Source of the DNA: Massilia sp. TS11
GTDB lineage: Bacteria > Pseudomonadota > Gammaproteobacteria > Burkholderiales > Burkholderiaceae_D
Length of the DNA stretch: 42,992 nt
Reading direction: 5' to 3'
Assembly: GCF_022012445.1 (NCBI RefSeq)
Contig: NZ_JAKLTS010000021.1
Span: forward strand, 1 to 42,992
The translations under genes were made by a program, and so were the position numbers. The notes beneath the pieces were generated by a model. The model was not told where the DNA came from. It did not search any database and saw nothing but the letters and a program-made list of their open reading frames with translations. Below are positions 1 to 7,937 of the stretch, piece after piece. The number at the start of each line of letters is the position of its first letter. Position 1 is the stretch's first letter.

Positions 1-52
1 AATGCCTGGCATCGCGAGACGCCAGGCACACAGGGGGAAAAACAGGAGACGA

Positions 53-661
53 TTAGAAGCGGTAGCCGACGCCCACGCCCACCAGCAGCGGGTCAACTTT
101 CACGTTGCTGATCTTGGCGCCCGACAGGAACACGTCCGAGCGGATCTGGATTTTCTTGATGTCGACGTTGATCGACCATTTGCTGTCGATGTTGAAATCG
201 GCGCCAGCTTGCAGGGCCAGACCGACCGAGTTGTGCTCCAGACCGCCCTTGCCACCGAGCAGATCCACGCCGTGGATCAGGGTGTAGTTGAGGCCGGCGC
301 CGACATAGGGGTCAAAGCCGGTGTTCGGGGCGAAGTGGTATTGCAGGGTCAGGGTCGGCGGCAGGTGCTTGAAGCTACCGATTTTGCCACCGTCCAGGGC
401 CACGTCGTGTTTCTGCGGCACGGTCAGCACCAGTTCCGCAGCGATGTTCGGCGTGAAGTAGTACGAGAAGTCGATGTCCGGGATCGTCTTCGAGCTGACC
501 GAAATACGGTCGGCCTTGCCGGTGCCACCGACCGGGTCCGATTTGTCGGCCGGATCCAGATGCACAGCGCGCAGACGCACCTGGAAGGGCGTTGCGTCAG
601 CAGCGGCGGCGGATTGAGCGAACAGAGCGAGGACTGCGGCAGCGAGAGCGAGACGTTTCAT
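53..661 (-). CDS. ompW: OmpW family outer-membrane beta-barrel protein
   Basis: The 202-residue product has a signal peptide (residues 1-20, ending in an alanine-rich cleavage site before ADATPF) and ends in the C-terminal aromatic signature YRF that outer-membrane barrels use for BAM recognition. The body carries OmpW features: a stretch around PDIDFSYYFTPNIAAELVLT, PPTLTLQYHF, and a conserved DPYVGAGLNYT segment. OmpW proteins are small eight-stranded barrels thought to pass hydrophobic molecules. The length matches the family (about 200 to 220 residues). It is transcribed away from the ATP-grasp operon. Regulation: a strong FNR/ANR-like box lies upstream (724-737), in keeping with known oxygen control of ompW in other bacteria. 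Identification is firm; the substrate is unknown. Confidence 0.93.
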   Translation of the reverse strand: MKRLALAAAVLALFAQSAAAADATPFQVRLRAVHLDPADKSDPVGGTGKADRISVSSKTIPDIDFSYYFTPNIAAELVLTVPQKHDVALDGGKIGSFKHLPPTLTLQYHFAPNTGFDPYVGAGLNYTLIHGVDLLGGKGGLEHNSVGLALQAGADFNIDSKWSINVDIKKIQIRSDVFLSGAKISNVKVDPLLVGVGVGYRF

Positions 662-695
662 GATCAGGTCTTTCTTACTTGTTGGTAATGACGCC

Positions 696-701
696 AGTCT
701 A
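696..701 (-). promoter_or_regulatory. Putative -10 element of the ompW promoter
   Basis: Read on the minus strand the hexamer is TAGACT (4 of 6 match to TATAAT), which would place the start of transcription near 689. No -35-like hexamer sits at the usual distance (the minus strand there reads ATTTTT), which fits a promoter that depends on an activator bound at the nearby FNR-like box. Assigned by inspection only. Confidence 0.45.
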
Positions 702-723
702 TTGATGCAGCGCAGAAAAAAAA

Positions 724-737
724 TTGACCCATATCAA
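724..737 (-). promoter_or_regulatory. FNR/ANR/DNR-type binding site upstream of ompW
   Basis: On the minus strand the site reads TTGAT-ATGG-GTCAA, one mismatch from the FNR/ANR consensus TTGAT-N4-ATCAA. Its centre (730.5) lies about 41.5 bp upstream of the start site predicted from the TAGACT hexamer, which is the classic class II activator position. It should therefore raise ompW expression at low oxygen. The site is seen directly; the regulator is not in this window. Confidence 0.7.
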
Positions 738-853
738 AAACGCCAAACTTCTCGCCAAACCGCAACAGGGCAGGCGCTGCACCGCTTTGGGGCATGCAAC
801 ATGGCACGGTTCTTGATTCACGGACAGTGTGATTAACGGAATGTTCATCCCCT

Positions 854-2284
854 ATGGCCAGCTTCTACAATGAAATGACGGCAGACGGACTGGCCCCCGG
901 CGCCAGCCAGGCCGTCCGCGAGCACTACCTGGAATTTTGCAAATGGCTGGGCCAGCAGAGTCCCGAGACCCTGGCGCGCAAGCGGGCCGAGGCCGACCTG
1001 TCCTTCCGCCGCGTCGGCATCACCTTTGCCGTGTATGGCGACGACGCCGGCACCGAGCGCCTGATCCCGTTTGACCTGATTCCGCGGATCATTCCGGCGG
1101 CCGAATGGGCCCAGCTCAAGCGCGGCCTCAGCCAGCGCGTGCAGGCGCTCAATATGTTCATTCACGACATCTACCACGCCCAGCACATCGTCAAGGCCGG
1201 CGTGATTCCGGGCGAGCAGATTTTCCGCAACGCCCAGTACCGGCCCGAGATGCAGGGCATCGAAGTGGCCAGCAATATCTACGCCCACATCGCCGGCATC
1301 GACATCGTGCGCGCCGGCGCCGGCGAGTTCTACGTGCTGGAGGACAATCTGCGCGTGCCCTCGGGCGTGTCCTACATGCTCGAGGACCGCAAGATGATGA
1401 TGCGCCTGTTCCCCGAGCTGTTCGCGCGCAACCGCATCGCCCCGGTCGACCACTATCCCGATCTGCTGCTCGACAATCTGCGCTCGGTGGCCCCGGCCGG
1501 CGTGGCCGAACCGACGATCGTGGTGATGACGCCGGGCATGTACAACTCGGCCTATTTCGAGCACGCCTTCCTCGCCCAGCAGATGGGGGTCGAGCTGGTC
1601 GAGGGCAAGGATCTTTTCGTCGACGACAACTTCGTTTGGATGCGCACGACCCAGGGCCCGAAGCGCGTCGACGTCATCTACCGCCGCCTCGACGACGACT
1701 TCCTCGACCCGCTCGCCTTCCGCCCCGATTCCTCGCTTGGCGTGCCGGGCCTGCTGTCGGTCTACCGCGCCGGCCACGTGACCCTGACCAATGCGATCGG
1801 CACCGGCGTGGCCGACGATAAATCGATCTACCCGTATGTGCCGGACATGATCCGCTTCTACCTGAGCGAGGAGCCGATTCTCAACAATGTGCCGACCTGG
1901 CAGTGCCGCAAGCCGGCCGACCTCGACTACACGCTGGCCCACCTGCCCGAGCTGGTCGTGAAGGAAGTGCATGGGGCCGGCGGCTACGGCATGCTGGTCG
2001 GCCCCGCCGCCACCCAGCAGGAAATCGCCGACTTCCGCGCGCGCCTGATCGCCCGCCCGGACGGCTATATCGCCCAGCCCACGCTGGCCCTGTCGGCCTG
2101 CCCGACCTTTGTCGACAGCGGCATCGCCCCGCGCCACATCGATCTGCGGCCCTTCGTCCTGTCGGGCAAGACCATCAGCATGGTGCCCGGCGGCCTGACG
2201 CGCGTGGCCCTGAAGGCAGGTTCGCTGGTCGTCAATTCCTCCCAGGGCGGCGGCACCAAGGACACCTGGATACTCGAAGCCTAA
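854..2284 (+). CDS. Circularly permuted ATP-grasp protein
   Basis: This 476-residue protein belongs to the circularly permuted ATP-grasp family (old names DUF404/DUF407). Recognisable stretches are YHAQHIVKAGVIPGEQIF (about residues 109-126), the SGVSYMLEDRKMMMR segment (about 173-187), and the C-terminal IDLRPFVLSGKTISMVPGGLTRVAL block. Family members are predicted to ligate amines or amino acids to carboxylates, forming peptide-like bonds; the substrate is not known. It heads a plus-strand operon with an alpha-E protein 10 bp downstream, a transglutaminase and an Anbu protease, the genomic set described for this family. The start at 854 was chosen because it gives the usual MxxFYNEM N-terminus; an ATG at 841 is out of frame. 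Confidence 0.9.
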   Translation: MASFYNEMTADGLAPGASQAVREHYLEFCKWLGQQSPETLARKRAEADLSFRRVGITFAVYGDDAGTERLIPFDLIPRIIPAAEWAQLKRGLSQRVQALNMFIHDIYHAQHIVKAGVIPGEQIFRNAQYRPEMQGIEVASNIYAHIAGIDIVRAGAGEFYVLEDNLRVPSGVSYMLEDRKMMMRLFPELFARNRIAPVDHYPDLLLDNLRSVAPAGVAEPTIVVMTPGMYNSAYFEHAFLAQQMGVELVEGKDLFVDDNFVWMRTTQGPKRVDVIYRRLDDDFLDPLAFRPDSSLGVPGLLSVYRAGHVTLTNAIGTGVADDKSIYPYVPDMIRFYLSEEPILNNVPTWQCRKPADLDYTLAHLPELVVKEVHGAGGYGMLVGPAATQQEIADFRARLIARPDGYIAQPTLALSACPTFVDSGIAPRHIDLRPFVLSGKTISMVPGGLTRVALKAGSLVVNSSQGGGTKDTWILEA

Positions 2285-2294
2285 GGAGAACACC

Positions 2295-3239
2295 ATGCTC
2301 AGCCGCACCGCCGACCACCTGTTCTGGATGGCGCGCTACACCGAGCGCGCCGAAAACACGGCCCGCATGCTCGACGTGCACGTGCAGACCGCCATGCTGC
2401 CCCAGACCGACCACGACGCCGACGCCAGCTGGCGCGCCCTGCTCGGCATCTCGGAACTGCAGGGCGCCTTCGACCGCAAATACCCGCAACTGGGCGCGCG
2501 CGAAATCATCGACTTCATGGTGCGCGACCCCGACAATCCGTCCTCGATCGTGGCCTGCCTGACGGCCGCGCGCGAGAATGCGCGCGCCGTGCGCGGCGCC
2601 CTCACCACCGAAGTCTGGGAAATCAAGAACCAGACCTGGCTCGACCTGCACACGCGCCTGGCCGAGGGCCGCCACCTCAGCGATCCGGGCGCTTTTTTCG
2701 ACTGGGTCAAGTTCCGCTCCCATCTGTCGCGCGGGGTCACGCTCGGCACCATGCTGCGCGACGACGCCATGCATTTCATCCGCCTCGGCACCTTCCTCGA
2801 ACGGGCCGACAACACGGCGCGCATTCTCGACGTGAAATTCCATGGCAAGGAGCACGGCCAGGAGGCCAATGCCGAGCGCGACTTCTACTACTGGGCCGCG
2901 CTGCTGCGCTCGGTGTCGGGCTTCGAAACCTACCGCAAGGTCTACCGCGATGTGATCACGCCCGAGCGCGTGGCCGACCTGCTGATGCTGCGCCCCGACA
3001 TGCCGCGCTCGCTGCTGTGCTGCATGAGCGAAGTGCTGAGCAATCTGCGCGCCGTGCGCAATGAACTGTCGGGCGACACCGAGCGCTGCGCCGGCCGCCT
3101 GCATGCGGAGCTCCAGTTTGCGCGCATCGAGGATATTCTGGCCGAGGGTCTGCACAGCTACCTGACCCGCTTCCTCGAAAACATCTATGGGCTCGGCAAC
3201 CGCATCAGCCGCGATTTCCTCGTGCCCCTTGCCGCCTGA
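2295..3239 (+). CDS. Alpha-E domain protein (DUF403)
   Basis: The 314-residue protein begins with the family hallmark MLSRTADHLFWMARYTERAENTARMLD-like segment (residues 1-27) and is rich in helices throughout, with further conserved blocks LGTFLERADNTARILDVK (about 165-182) and the C-terminal YLTRFLENIYGLGNRISRDF. Alpha-E proteins have no settled biochemical role; they are nearly always next to the permuted ATP-grasp and transglutaminase genes and are assumed to act with them. AAGGAG overlaps the stop codon of the gene before and serves as ribosome binding site, so the two are translationally coupled. The next gene starts 7 bp after this stop. Confidence 0.92.
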   Translation: MLSRTADHLFWMARYTERAENTARMLDVHVQTAMLPQTDHDADASWRALLGISELQGAFDRKYPQLGAREIIDFMVRDPDNPSSIVACLTAARENARAVRGALTTEVWEIKNQTWLDLHTRLAEGRHLSDPGAFFDWVKFRSHLSRGVTLGTMLRDDAMHFIRLGTFLERADNTARILDVKFHGKEHGQEANAERDFYYWAALLRSVSGFETYRKVYRDVITPERVADLLMLRPDMPRSLLCCMSEVLSNLRAVRNELSGDTERCAGRLHAELQFARIEDILAEGLHSYLTRFLENIYGLGNRISRDFLVPLAA

Positions 3240-3246
3240 GACTGCC

Positions 3247-4050
3247 ATGCGCCTGCACATCCGCCACCGCACCAGCTACGATTACACGGCGCCGCTCGCC
3301 TACACGATCCAGCAGCTGCACCTGACGCCGCGCCGCGAAAGCCAGCAGCAGGTGCTGGCCTGGAGCATCCACGCGCCGGGCAAGCTGGCCGCCTTCACCG
3401 ACGCCTTCGGCAATGCCTCGCACACGCTGACCGTCAACGCCCCCCATCAGGCGCTGAGCATTGTCGCCAGCGGCGAAGTCGAGACCAGCGCGCCCGAGGC
3501 CGGCCGCCTGCAGGAGGACAGCCCGCTCTCGCCCCTGGTCTACACGGTGCCGACGCGCCTGACCGCGCCCAACGGGGCGATTCTGGAACTGGCCGCCGCC
3601 TGCCTGCCCGAGGGACGCGCCCAGACGCGCGATATGCTGCGCCTGGCCGAGCACATTTTTGGTGCAGTCCGGTACCAGCATGGTGCAACCGGGGTGGCCA
3701 CCACGGCCAGCGAGGCCATCACCCTGGGCCAGGGCGTCTGCCAGGACCATGCCCATCTGTTTATCGCCTGCTGCCAGGCCCAGGGCATTCCGGCGCGCTA
3801 TGTATCCGGTTATGTCGACCCCGAAACGGACGACTACGCGGCCAGCCACGCCTGGGTCGACGCCTGGGTCGAGGACCGCACCCACTGCGGCTGGGTCTCG
3901 ATCGACGTCACGCACGCGCGCCTGATGACGGACGCCTACTGCCGCCTCGCGGTCGGGCGCGACTACGAATCGGCCGCCCCGATCCGCGGCATGCGGCGCG
4001 GCGGCGGCACGGAATCGCTGTCGGTCGACGTCCTCGTCACCCAGCAATAG
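3247..4050 (+). CDS. Transglutaminase-like family protein
   Basis: The 267-residue protein has the bacterial transglutaminase N-terminal domain (MRLHIRHRTSYDYTAPL, residues 1-17 onward, including LTPRRE) and a papain-like core with the Cys-His-Asp triad: Cys in LGQGVCQDHAHLF, His in ASHAWVDAWV and Asp in WVSIDVTHAR. The ending TESLSVDVLVTQQ is typical. Such proteins probably act as peptidases or transamidases on an unknown peptide substrate made by the neighbouring ATP-grasp enzyme. The ATG at 3247 was preferred over an upstream in-frame start at 3187 because the family N-terminus starts here and the upstream part lies inside the alpha-E gene. Confidence 0.92.
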   Translation: MRLHIRHRTSYDYTAPLAYTIQQLHLTPRRESQQQVLAWSIHAPGKLAAFTDAFGNASHTLTVNAPHQALSIVASGEVETSAPEAGRLQEDSPLSPLVYTVPTRLTAPNGAILELAAACLPEGRAQTRDMLRLAEHIFGAVRYQHGATGVATTASEAITLGQGVCQDHAHLFIACCQAQGIPARYVSGYVDPETDDYAASHAWVDAWVEDRTHCGWVSIDVTHARLMTDAYCRLAVGRDYESAAPIRGMRRGGGTESLSVDVLVTQQ

Positions 4051-4081
4051 GTACAATCATGGTTTTCCTCAGGATCCAGCA

Positions 4082-4942
4082 ATGACTTACTGTGTTGGCA
4101 TGCGCCTCGATGCGGGCCTGGTCTTCCTGTCCGACTCGCGCACCAATGCCGGCGTCGACCAGGTCGGCACCTTCCGCAAGATGACGGTGTTCGAGAACCC
4201 GGGCGACCGGGTGATGGTGATGATGACGGCGGGGAATCTGTCGATCTCGCAGTCGGTGCGCGAGCTCGTGACCGAGCACGTCGACAGCGAAGGGCGCAGC
4301 CTGTGGAATGCGCCGAATATGTTCGAAGCGGCGCGCATCCTCGGCGATGCCGTGCGCAGGGTGCACGAACGCGACGCCAAGGCCCTGTCCGATTTCGGCA
4401 TCGACTTCAATGTGTCGATCATGTTCGGCGGCCAGATCAAGGGCGAGCGCTGCCGCCTGTTCCAGATCTATGCGGCCGGCAACTTCATCGAGTCGCACAA
4501 CGAGAACACCTATTTCCAGATCGGCGAGGCCAAGTATGGCAAGCCCATCATCGACCGTGTGGTCACGCCCGCCAGCGGCCTCGACGAGGCGGCCAAATGC
4601 GCGCTCATTTCCATGGATTCGACGCTGCGTTCGAATATTTCGGTCGGTCTGCCGCTCGACCTGCTCGTCTACGAGGCCGACAGCCTGGCCGTCACCCGCT
4701 TTGTGACGATCGACGAGAAGAACCAGTATTTCCAGATGATTCGCTCAAGCTGGGGTCGCCAGCTGAAAAGCGTGTTCGACGGGATTGCCGATCCGGTCTG
4801 GAACGCGCCGCCCGAGCAGGACGCGAATGTCCTGCATGCGAGCGGTCAACAAGGGGGACCGGTGCGCGCCAGCCTGCCCGGCCATGTGGACGCGGCGGCC
4901 GTGCCGGCCAGCCACGTGCAGACCCTGGCGCAGATCCCCTGA
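4082..4942 (+). CDS. Anbu, proteasome-type protease
   Basis: The 286-residue protein is the ancestral beta-subunit-like peptidase Anbu. After removal of Met1 the N-terminal Thr2 would be the nucleophile, with Asp18 (in LSDSRTNAG) and Lys33 (FRKMTVF) completing the Ntn-hydrolase triad of proteasome beta subunits. Following blocks (VMVMMTAGNLSISQSV, GIDFNVSIMFGGQIKGE, YGKPIIDRVV) match the family. Known Anbu proteins form open-ring assemblies of unclear substrate. The gene lies 31 bp after the transglutaminase gene with AGGA near 4070 as ribosome binding site, so it is the last gene of the ATP-grasp/alpha-E/transglutaminase operon. The final 35 residues are low-complexity and not part of the core. 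Confidence 0.93.
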   Translation: MTYCVGMRLDAGLVFLSDSRTNAGVDQVGTFRKMTVFENPGDRVMVMMTAGNLSISQSVRELVTEHVDSEGRSLWNAPNMFEAARILGDAVRRVHERDAKALSDFGIDFNVSIMFGGQIKGERCRLFQIYAAGNFIESHNENTYFQIGEAKYGKPIIDRVVTPASGLDEAAKCALISMDSTLRSNISVGLPLDLLVYEADSLAVTRFVTIDEKNQYFQMIRSSWGRQLKSVFDGIADPVWNAPPEQDANVLHASGQQGGPVRASLPGHVDAAAVPASHVQTLAQIP

Positions 4943-4948
4943 GCCCGA

Positions 4949-5305
4949 TCAGTTGTTCGGGCACTCCTTACGCAGACGCATGATGGCGCCGCCGAGGTCG
5001 TTCGACACGGCGCCATAGGGCGTCGTCACGCCGAGCATGCGCTCGGCTTCGTCGTACTTCTTGGCATTGATGGCCTGGGCCACCTTGCCTGCTTCACGGT
5101 GGAACTCGGCGTGCTTCTGCACGACCGTCGTAAAGCTGGGCAGACTGCCGCAACGCACCTTGCCTTCGCCGTGCAGCCATTTGCCGAGCTCGCAGCAATT
5201 GTCCTTGCCGATCGAGATCGCATCGAGCTGCTCATGCTTGGCCATGGCCGAGCGGAATTTCACCTTCCATTCAGAATGTTTTTGAAGCGCAGAACCGAGA
5301 TCCAT
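4949..5305 (-). CDS. CZB-domain zinc-binding protein
   Basis: The 118-residue protein is essentially a single chemoreceptor zinc-binding (CZB) domain. The zinc ligands are seen as His10 (KHSEWK), Cys38 in CCELGKWL, and His65 and His69 in KHAEFHREAG; spacing and surrounding residues fit the family. CZB domains usually sit at the C-terminus of chemoreceptors or diguanylate cyclases and sense zinc or hypochlorite; here it stands alone, so it would have to act on a partner in trans. The C-terminal third (SNDLGGAIMRLRKECPNN) is helical. It converges on the Anbu gene, the stops being 6 bp apart. Confidence 0.88.
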   Translation of the reverse strand: MDLGSALQKHSEWKVKFRSAMAKHEQLDAISIGKDNCCELGKWLHGEGKVRCGSLPSFTTVVQKHAEFHREAGKVAQAINAKKYDEAERMLGVTTPYGAVSNDLGGAIMRLRKECPNN

Positions 5306-5332
5306 ACCAACCCTTTCCTTCTATAGTTATTT

Positions 5333-5779
5333 TTACTTCAACAACTTACCCATTGCATCGGACACGGACACCGTCACCGGAATGCCCTGCCCAACACTCT
5401 GGGTCACCGTACAAAACTGCTCAAACTGTTCCAGCACGCGATCGAGATGGGCCAGCTGCTCGGCCGGCACGCCCAGGCGCAGATGGGCCCGCATGGCCAG
5501 CACGCGCAGACGGCCCGCCTCGTTGCGGCCGACATCGGCCTCGACCGTGCAGCCCAGGGGTTCCGGCTGCTGCTTGAACTTGCGCAGGGCAAATAGCAGC
5601 GAGTCGGTCAGGCAGGTCCCGACCGCCGAACACAACAGATGCATGGGCGAAGGGCCGCTCCCCTGGCCGAGGGGCGCCGGCTCATCGGCCAGCAAAGACG
5701 GCACGTCTGCGCCGAAATTGATGCGGATTTGATAATCCTGCTGCTGCTCCATCACCACACTGATCACTTTGTCGATCAT
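5333..5779 (-). CDS. OsmC/Ohr family peroxiredoxin-like protein
   Basis: The 148-residue protein has the OsmC fold pattern: the GPSPMHLLCSAVGTCLTD segment (residues 42-59) with Cys56 at the peroxidatic position, and Cys123 in FCTVTQSVGQGIPVTV as the likely partner cysteine. OsmC-family enzymes reduce organic peroxides using two cysteines; the YhfA-like branch has less clear substrates and this protein could belong to it, since extra cysteines (50, 77) are present. AAGGAAG precedes the ATG at 5779. It lies back to back with the XRE-cupin regulator, which may control it. Confidence 0.85.
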   Translation of the reverse strand: MIDKVISVVMEQQQDYQIRINFGADVPSLLADEPAPLGQGSGPSPMHLLCSAVGTCLTDSLLFALRKFKQQPEPLGCTVEADVGRNEAGRLRVLAMRAHLRLGVPAEQLAHLDRVLEQFEQFCTVTQSVGQGIPVTVSVSDAMGKLLK

Positions 5780-5835
5780 TTCTTGCTTCCTTTATCAGCC
5801 TTTTGATCACTATTTTAACAAACCGCTTTGAATGG

Positions 5836-5863
5836 TTGACCTCCATAAAACTAGAAGTACAAT
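5836..5863 (+). promoter_or_regulatory. Sigma-70-type promoter for the XRE-cupin gene, probably giving a leaderless mRNA
   Basis: TTGACC (5836-5841) and TACAAT (5858-5863) are separated by 16 bp, a close match to the housekeeping consensus. Transcription would start at about 5869-5872, and the ATG is at 5872 with no Shine-Dalgarno sequence before it. The surrounding AT-rich DNA (5800-5880) also fits a promoter. Confidence 0.65.
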
Positions 5864-5871
5864 CTAATATT

Positions 5872-6459
5872 ATGGATACCACTTCCGTCAACGCCCGCAT
5901 TGCCGCCCAGGTCAGGCAGCTGCGCGCCGCGCTCGGGCTCTCGCTCGAGGCCCTGGCCGCCCGGAGCGGCGTCAGCCGTTCAACGATTTCCCTGATCGAG
6001 CGCGCCGCCGCCAGTCCCACGGCCAGCGTGCTCGAACGTCTGGCCGCCGGCCTCGACGTGCCGCTGGCACGCCTGTTCGATACCCCCGACAGCGCCCCGC
6101 CCCAACCGCTGGCGCGGCGCGCCGAACAGCCGCGCTGGACCGACCCGGTCAGCGGCTATATCCGCTGCAATCTGACGCCGCCCCAATGGCCGACCGCGCT
6201 GCGCCTGGTCGAAGTGATGTTTCCGCCCGGGGCCAGCGTCGCCTTCGATAATGCCGGCCTGAGCGCCCAGCATACCCAGCAGATCTGGCTGATGGAAGGC
6301 GAGATGCAGTTGAGCATCGGCGCCACCGACTACAGCTTGGCCGCCGGCGACTGCCTGGCCATGGCGCTCGACCAGCCGATCGTGTTTCGCAACCCCGGCA
6401 GCACGGCGGCGCGCTACCTGGTCGCCGTGAGCCGCGAACTGACGAGGACAGCCGCATGA
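5872..6459 (+). CDS. XRE-family transcriptional regulator with cupin sensor domain
   Basis: The 195-residue protein has an N-terminal helix-turn-helix (residues about 11-65, with LSLEALAARSGVSRSTISLIE as the core) and a C-terminal cupin (about 105-185, with HTQQIWLMEGEMQLSIG and LAAGDCLAMALDQPIVFRNPG). Such regulators bind a small effector in the cupin and control neighbouring metabolic or stress genes. The start at 5872 was chosen because the helix-turn-helix begins just after it and a good promoter ends 8 bp upstream; an upstream in-frame start at 5803 would put that promoter inside the gene. It overlaps the acetyltransferase gene by 4 bp (ATGA), so the two form an operon. Confidence 0.9.
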   Translation: MDTTSVNARIAAQVRQLRAALGLSLEALAARSGVSRSTISLIERAAASPTASVLERLAAGLDVPLARLFDTPDSAPPQPLARRAEQPRWTDPVSGYIRCNLTPPQWPTALRLVEVMFPPGASVAFDNAGLSAQHTQQIWLMEGEMQLSIGATDYSLAAGDCLAMALDQPIVFRNPGSTAARYLVAVSRELTRTAA

Positions 6460-6980
6460 ACCAAGCCTACCGCATCCGTCAGGCCGGCGCCGAGCCGGCA
6501 TTGCTGCCCCAACTGCGCGATGTCTTGCTCGATTGCGTGGCTGGCGGCGCCTCGGTCAGCTTCATGGCGCCGCTGAGTGCGGAACGCGCGACCGCCTTCT
6601 GGCAAGCCGTGCTGGCTGGCGTTGCCGCCGGCCAGCGCCTGCTGCTGGTGGCCGAGGATGAGCACGGCGTCGTCGTCGGCACCGTGCAGCTGATCCTCGA
6701 TCTGCCCGAGAACCAGCCGCACCGGGCCGACCTGGCCAAGATGCTCGTGCACCGGCGTGCGCGCCGCAGCGGTCTGGGCGCGGCCCTGATGCGGGCGGCC
6801 GAGGCCGCCGCGCGCGCAGCCGGACGCAGCCTGCTCGTGCTCGATACGGTGACGGGTGGAGATGGTGAGCGTCTGTATGCGCGCCTGGGCTGGCAGCGCG
6901 TGGGCGAGATTCCCGGCTATGCCTTGTTTCCGGACGGCCGTCCCTGCGGGACGACGGTGTTCTACAAACAGCTCGGCTGA
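6456..6980 (+). CDS. GNAT family N-acetyltransferase
   Basis: The 174-residue protein shows the GNAT fold: a central strand LLLVAEDEHGVVVGTVQLILD (motif D/A entry), the acetyl-CoA binding loop RRSGLGAALMRAAE (about residues 107-120), and the C-terminal LYARLGWQRVGEIPGYALFPDG with the family ending TTVFYKQL. It would transfer an acetyl group from acetyl-CoA to an amine; the substrate is not evident. Its start codon overlaps the stop of the XRE-cupin gene, so it is probably under that regulator's control, an arrangement often seen for small detoxifying acetyltransferases. Confidence 0.9.
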   Translation: MNQAYRIRQAGAEPALLPQLRDVLLDCVAGGASVSFMAPLSAERATAFWQAVLAGVAAGQRLLLVAEDEHGVVVGTVQLILDLPENQPHRADLAKMLVHRRARRSGLGAALMRAAEAAARAAGRSLLVLDTVTGGDGERLYARLGWQRVGEIPGYALFPDGRPCGTTVFYKQLG

Positions 6981-6991
6981 AGAAGGCGGCG

Positions 6992-7043
6992 GCGGCAGGG
7001 ACCAAGGAAACAGGATTCGCGTGAGTGGGCGAGTCCCTGCCGC
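6992..7043. terminator. Inverted repeat downstream of the acetyltransferase gene
   Basis: Two perfect 11-bp arms, GCGGCAGGGAC (6992-7002) and GTCCCTGCCGC (7033-7043), flank a 30-nt loop starting 11 bp after the stop. There is no T-run, so it is either a weak or Rho-assisted terminator or a structured 3' end. A second smaller repeat, GCAAACT/AGTTTGC (7119-7125 and 7143-7149), lies just beyond the ferritin-like gene's 3' end and may end transcription from the other side. Confidence 0.45.
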
Positions 7044-7161
7044 TTCCGGCGCCCTGCCCGTGCACGTCGGAGCGCACGCGGGCAAAGCAGCGCACGCAGT
7101 GTAAGCCAGGCCCCCTGCGCAAACTGTCGCAAAAGTGTCGCGAGTTTGCCCGCCTTTGTGT

Positions 7162-7929
7162 TCAGGCCAGCGGCGCCGCCCCCCGATTCTCCTCGGCGTC
7201 GAGCTCGACATCGCCATAGCTGAGTCCCACACATTCATCGAGCCAGGTCTTCACCATGGCCAGATGCTCGCGCTCGGTCTCGAGGGCGGCGGCGAACTGA
7301 TCAACAAGCTCATCGAGACCCTGGGCGTCGCACAGGGCCACCAATTGCTCCCAGCCGGCATTGTCGGTCAGCTCGCCGACGAGGACCGCATGCAGGGACT
7401 GGGCCACCGTCGTGCGCGGATCGCTGATCACCTGCATCAGGCCCAAGGTCTCGACCCCGGCCACGTCGGCGCAGGGGGTCTGCGTGGTCGGATCGCCGCC
7501 CAGCGACTCGATGGCGTCCGCTACCAGCTGCATGTGGTGGTGCTCCTCGTCGCGGATATGCTCAAGCTCGGCCAGCGTCATGCTGATGTCGCTGCCCTGC
7601 AGCTTGGCGCGGCACTTGGCGATCAGGGCGTCGTACAGGCGCGTGCCGCTGCGCTCCACGGCCAGGCGTTCGCCGAGCTTATCGAGCAGCAGTTGCGGGT
7701 TCTCGCCCTTCAGTACCGTCATGCCGGTGGTCATCATGCCCTTGATCGTGCCCGGCACCGGCACCGAACCGAGCGCATCGCCCTCGGTGTAATACGGCGC
7801 GCGGGCGTCGTAGCCGGCCTGACGGCCGTCGGTGACGGCCGTCTGCGGCTCCAGTTCCTGCATGGCCTTGCTGTCGAATGGCGACATCTGAATGCCGGTG
7901 CGGTTCAGGCCCAGGTGTTCGGTTTCCAT
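7162..7929 (-). CDS. Ferritin-like di-iron domain protein
   Basis: The 255-residue protein has a four-helix ferritin-like domain at about residues 75-230 with a complete di-iron ligand set: Glu92 (AVERSG), Glu128-x-x-His131 (DEEHHH), Glu186 (LVGELTD) and Glu219-x-x-His222 (ETEREH). The first 70 residues look disordered and lack a signal peptide, so it is probably cytoplasmic. It could store iron, act as an oxidase or protect against peroxide. The upstream gene ends 8 bp before this start and AGGAGGG precedes the ATG, so it is the last gene of a three-gene operon. A specific family name was not recognised. Confidence 0.82.
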   Translation of the reverse strand: METEHLGLNRTGIQMSPFDSKAMQELEPQTAVTDGRQAGYDARAPYYTEGDALGSVPVPGTIKGMMTTGMTVLKGENPQLLLDKLGERLAVERSGTRLYDALIAKCRAKLQGSDISMTLAELEHIRDEEHHHMQLVADAIESLGGDPTTQTPCADVAGVETLGLMQVISDPRTTVAQSLHAVLVGELTDNAGWEQLVALCDAQGLDELVDQFAAALETEREHLAMVKTWLDECVGLSYGDVELDAEENRGAAPLA

Positions 7930-7937
7930 ACGCCCTC

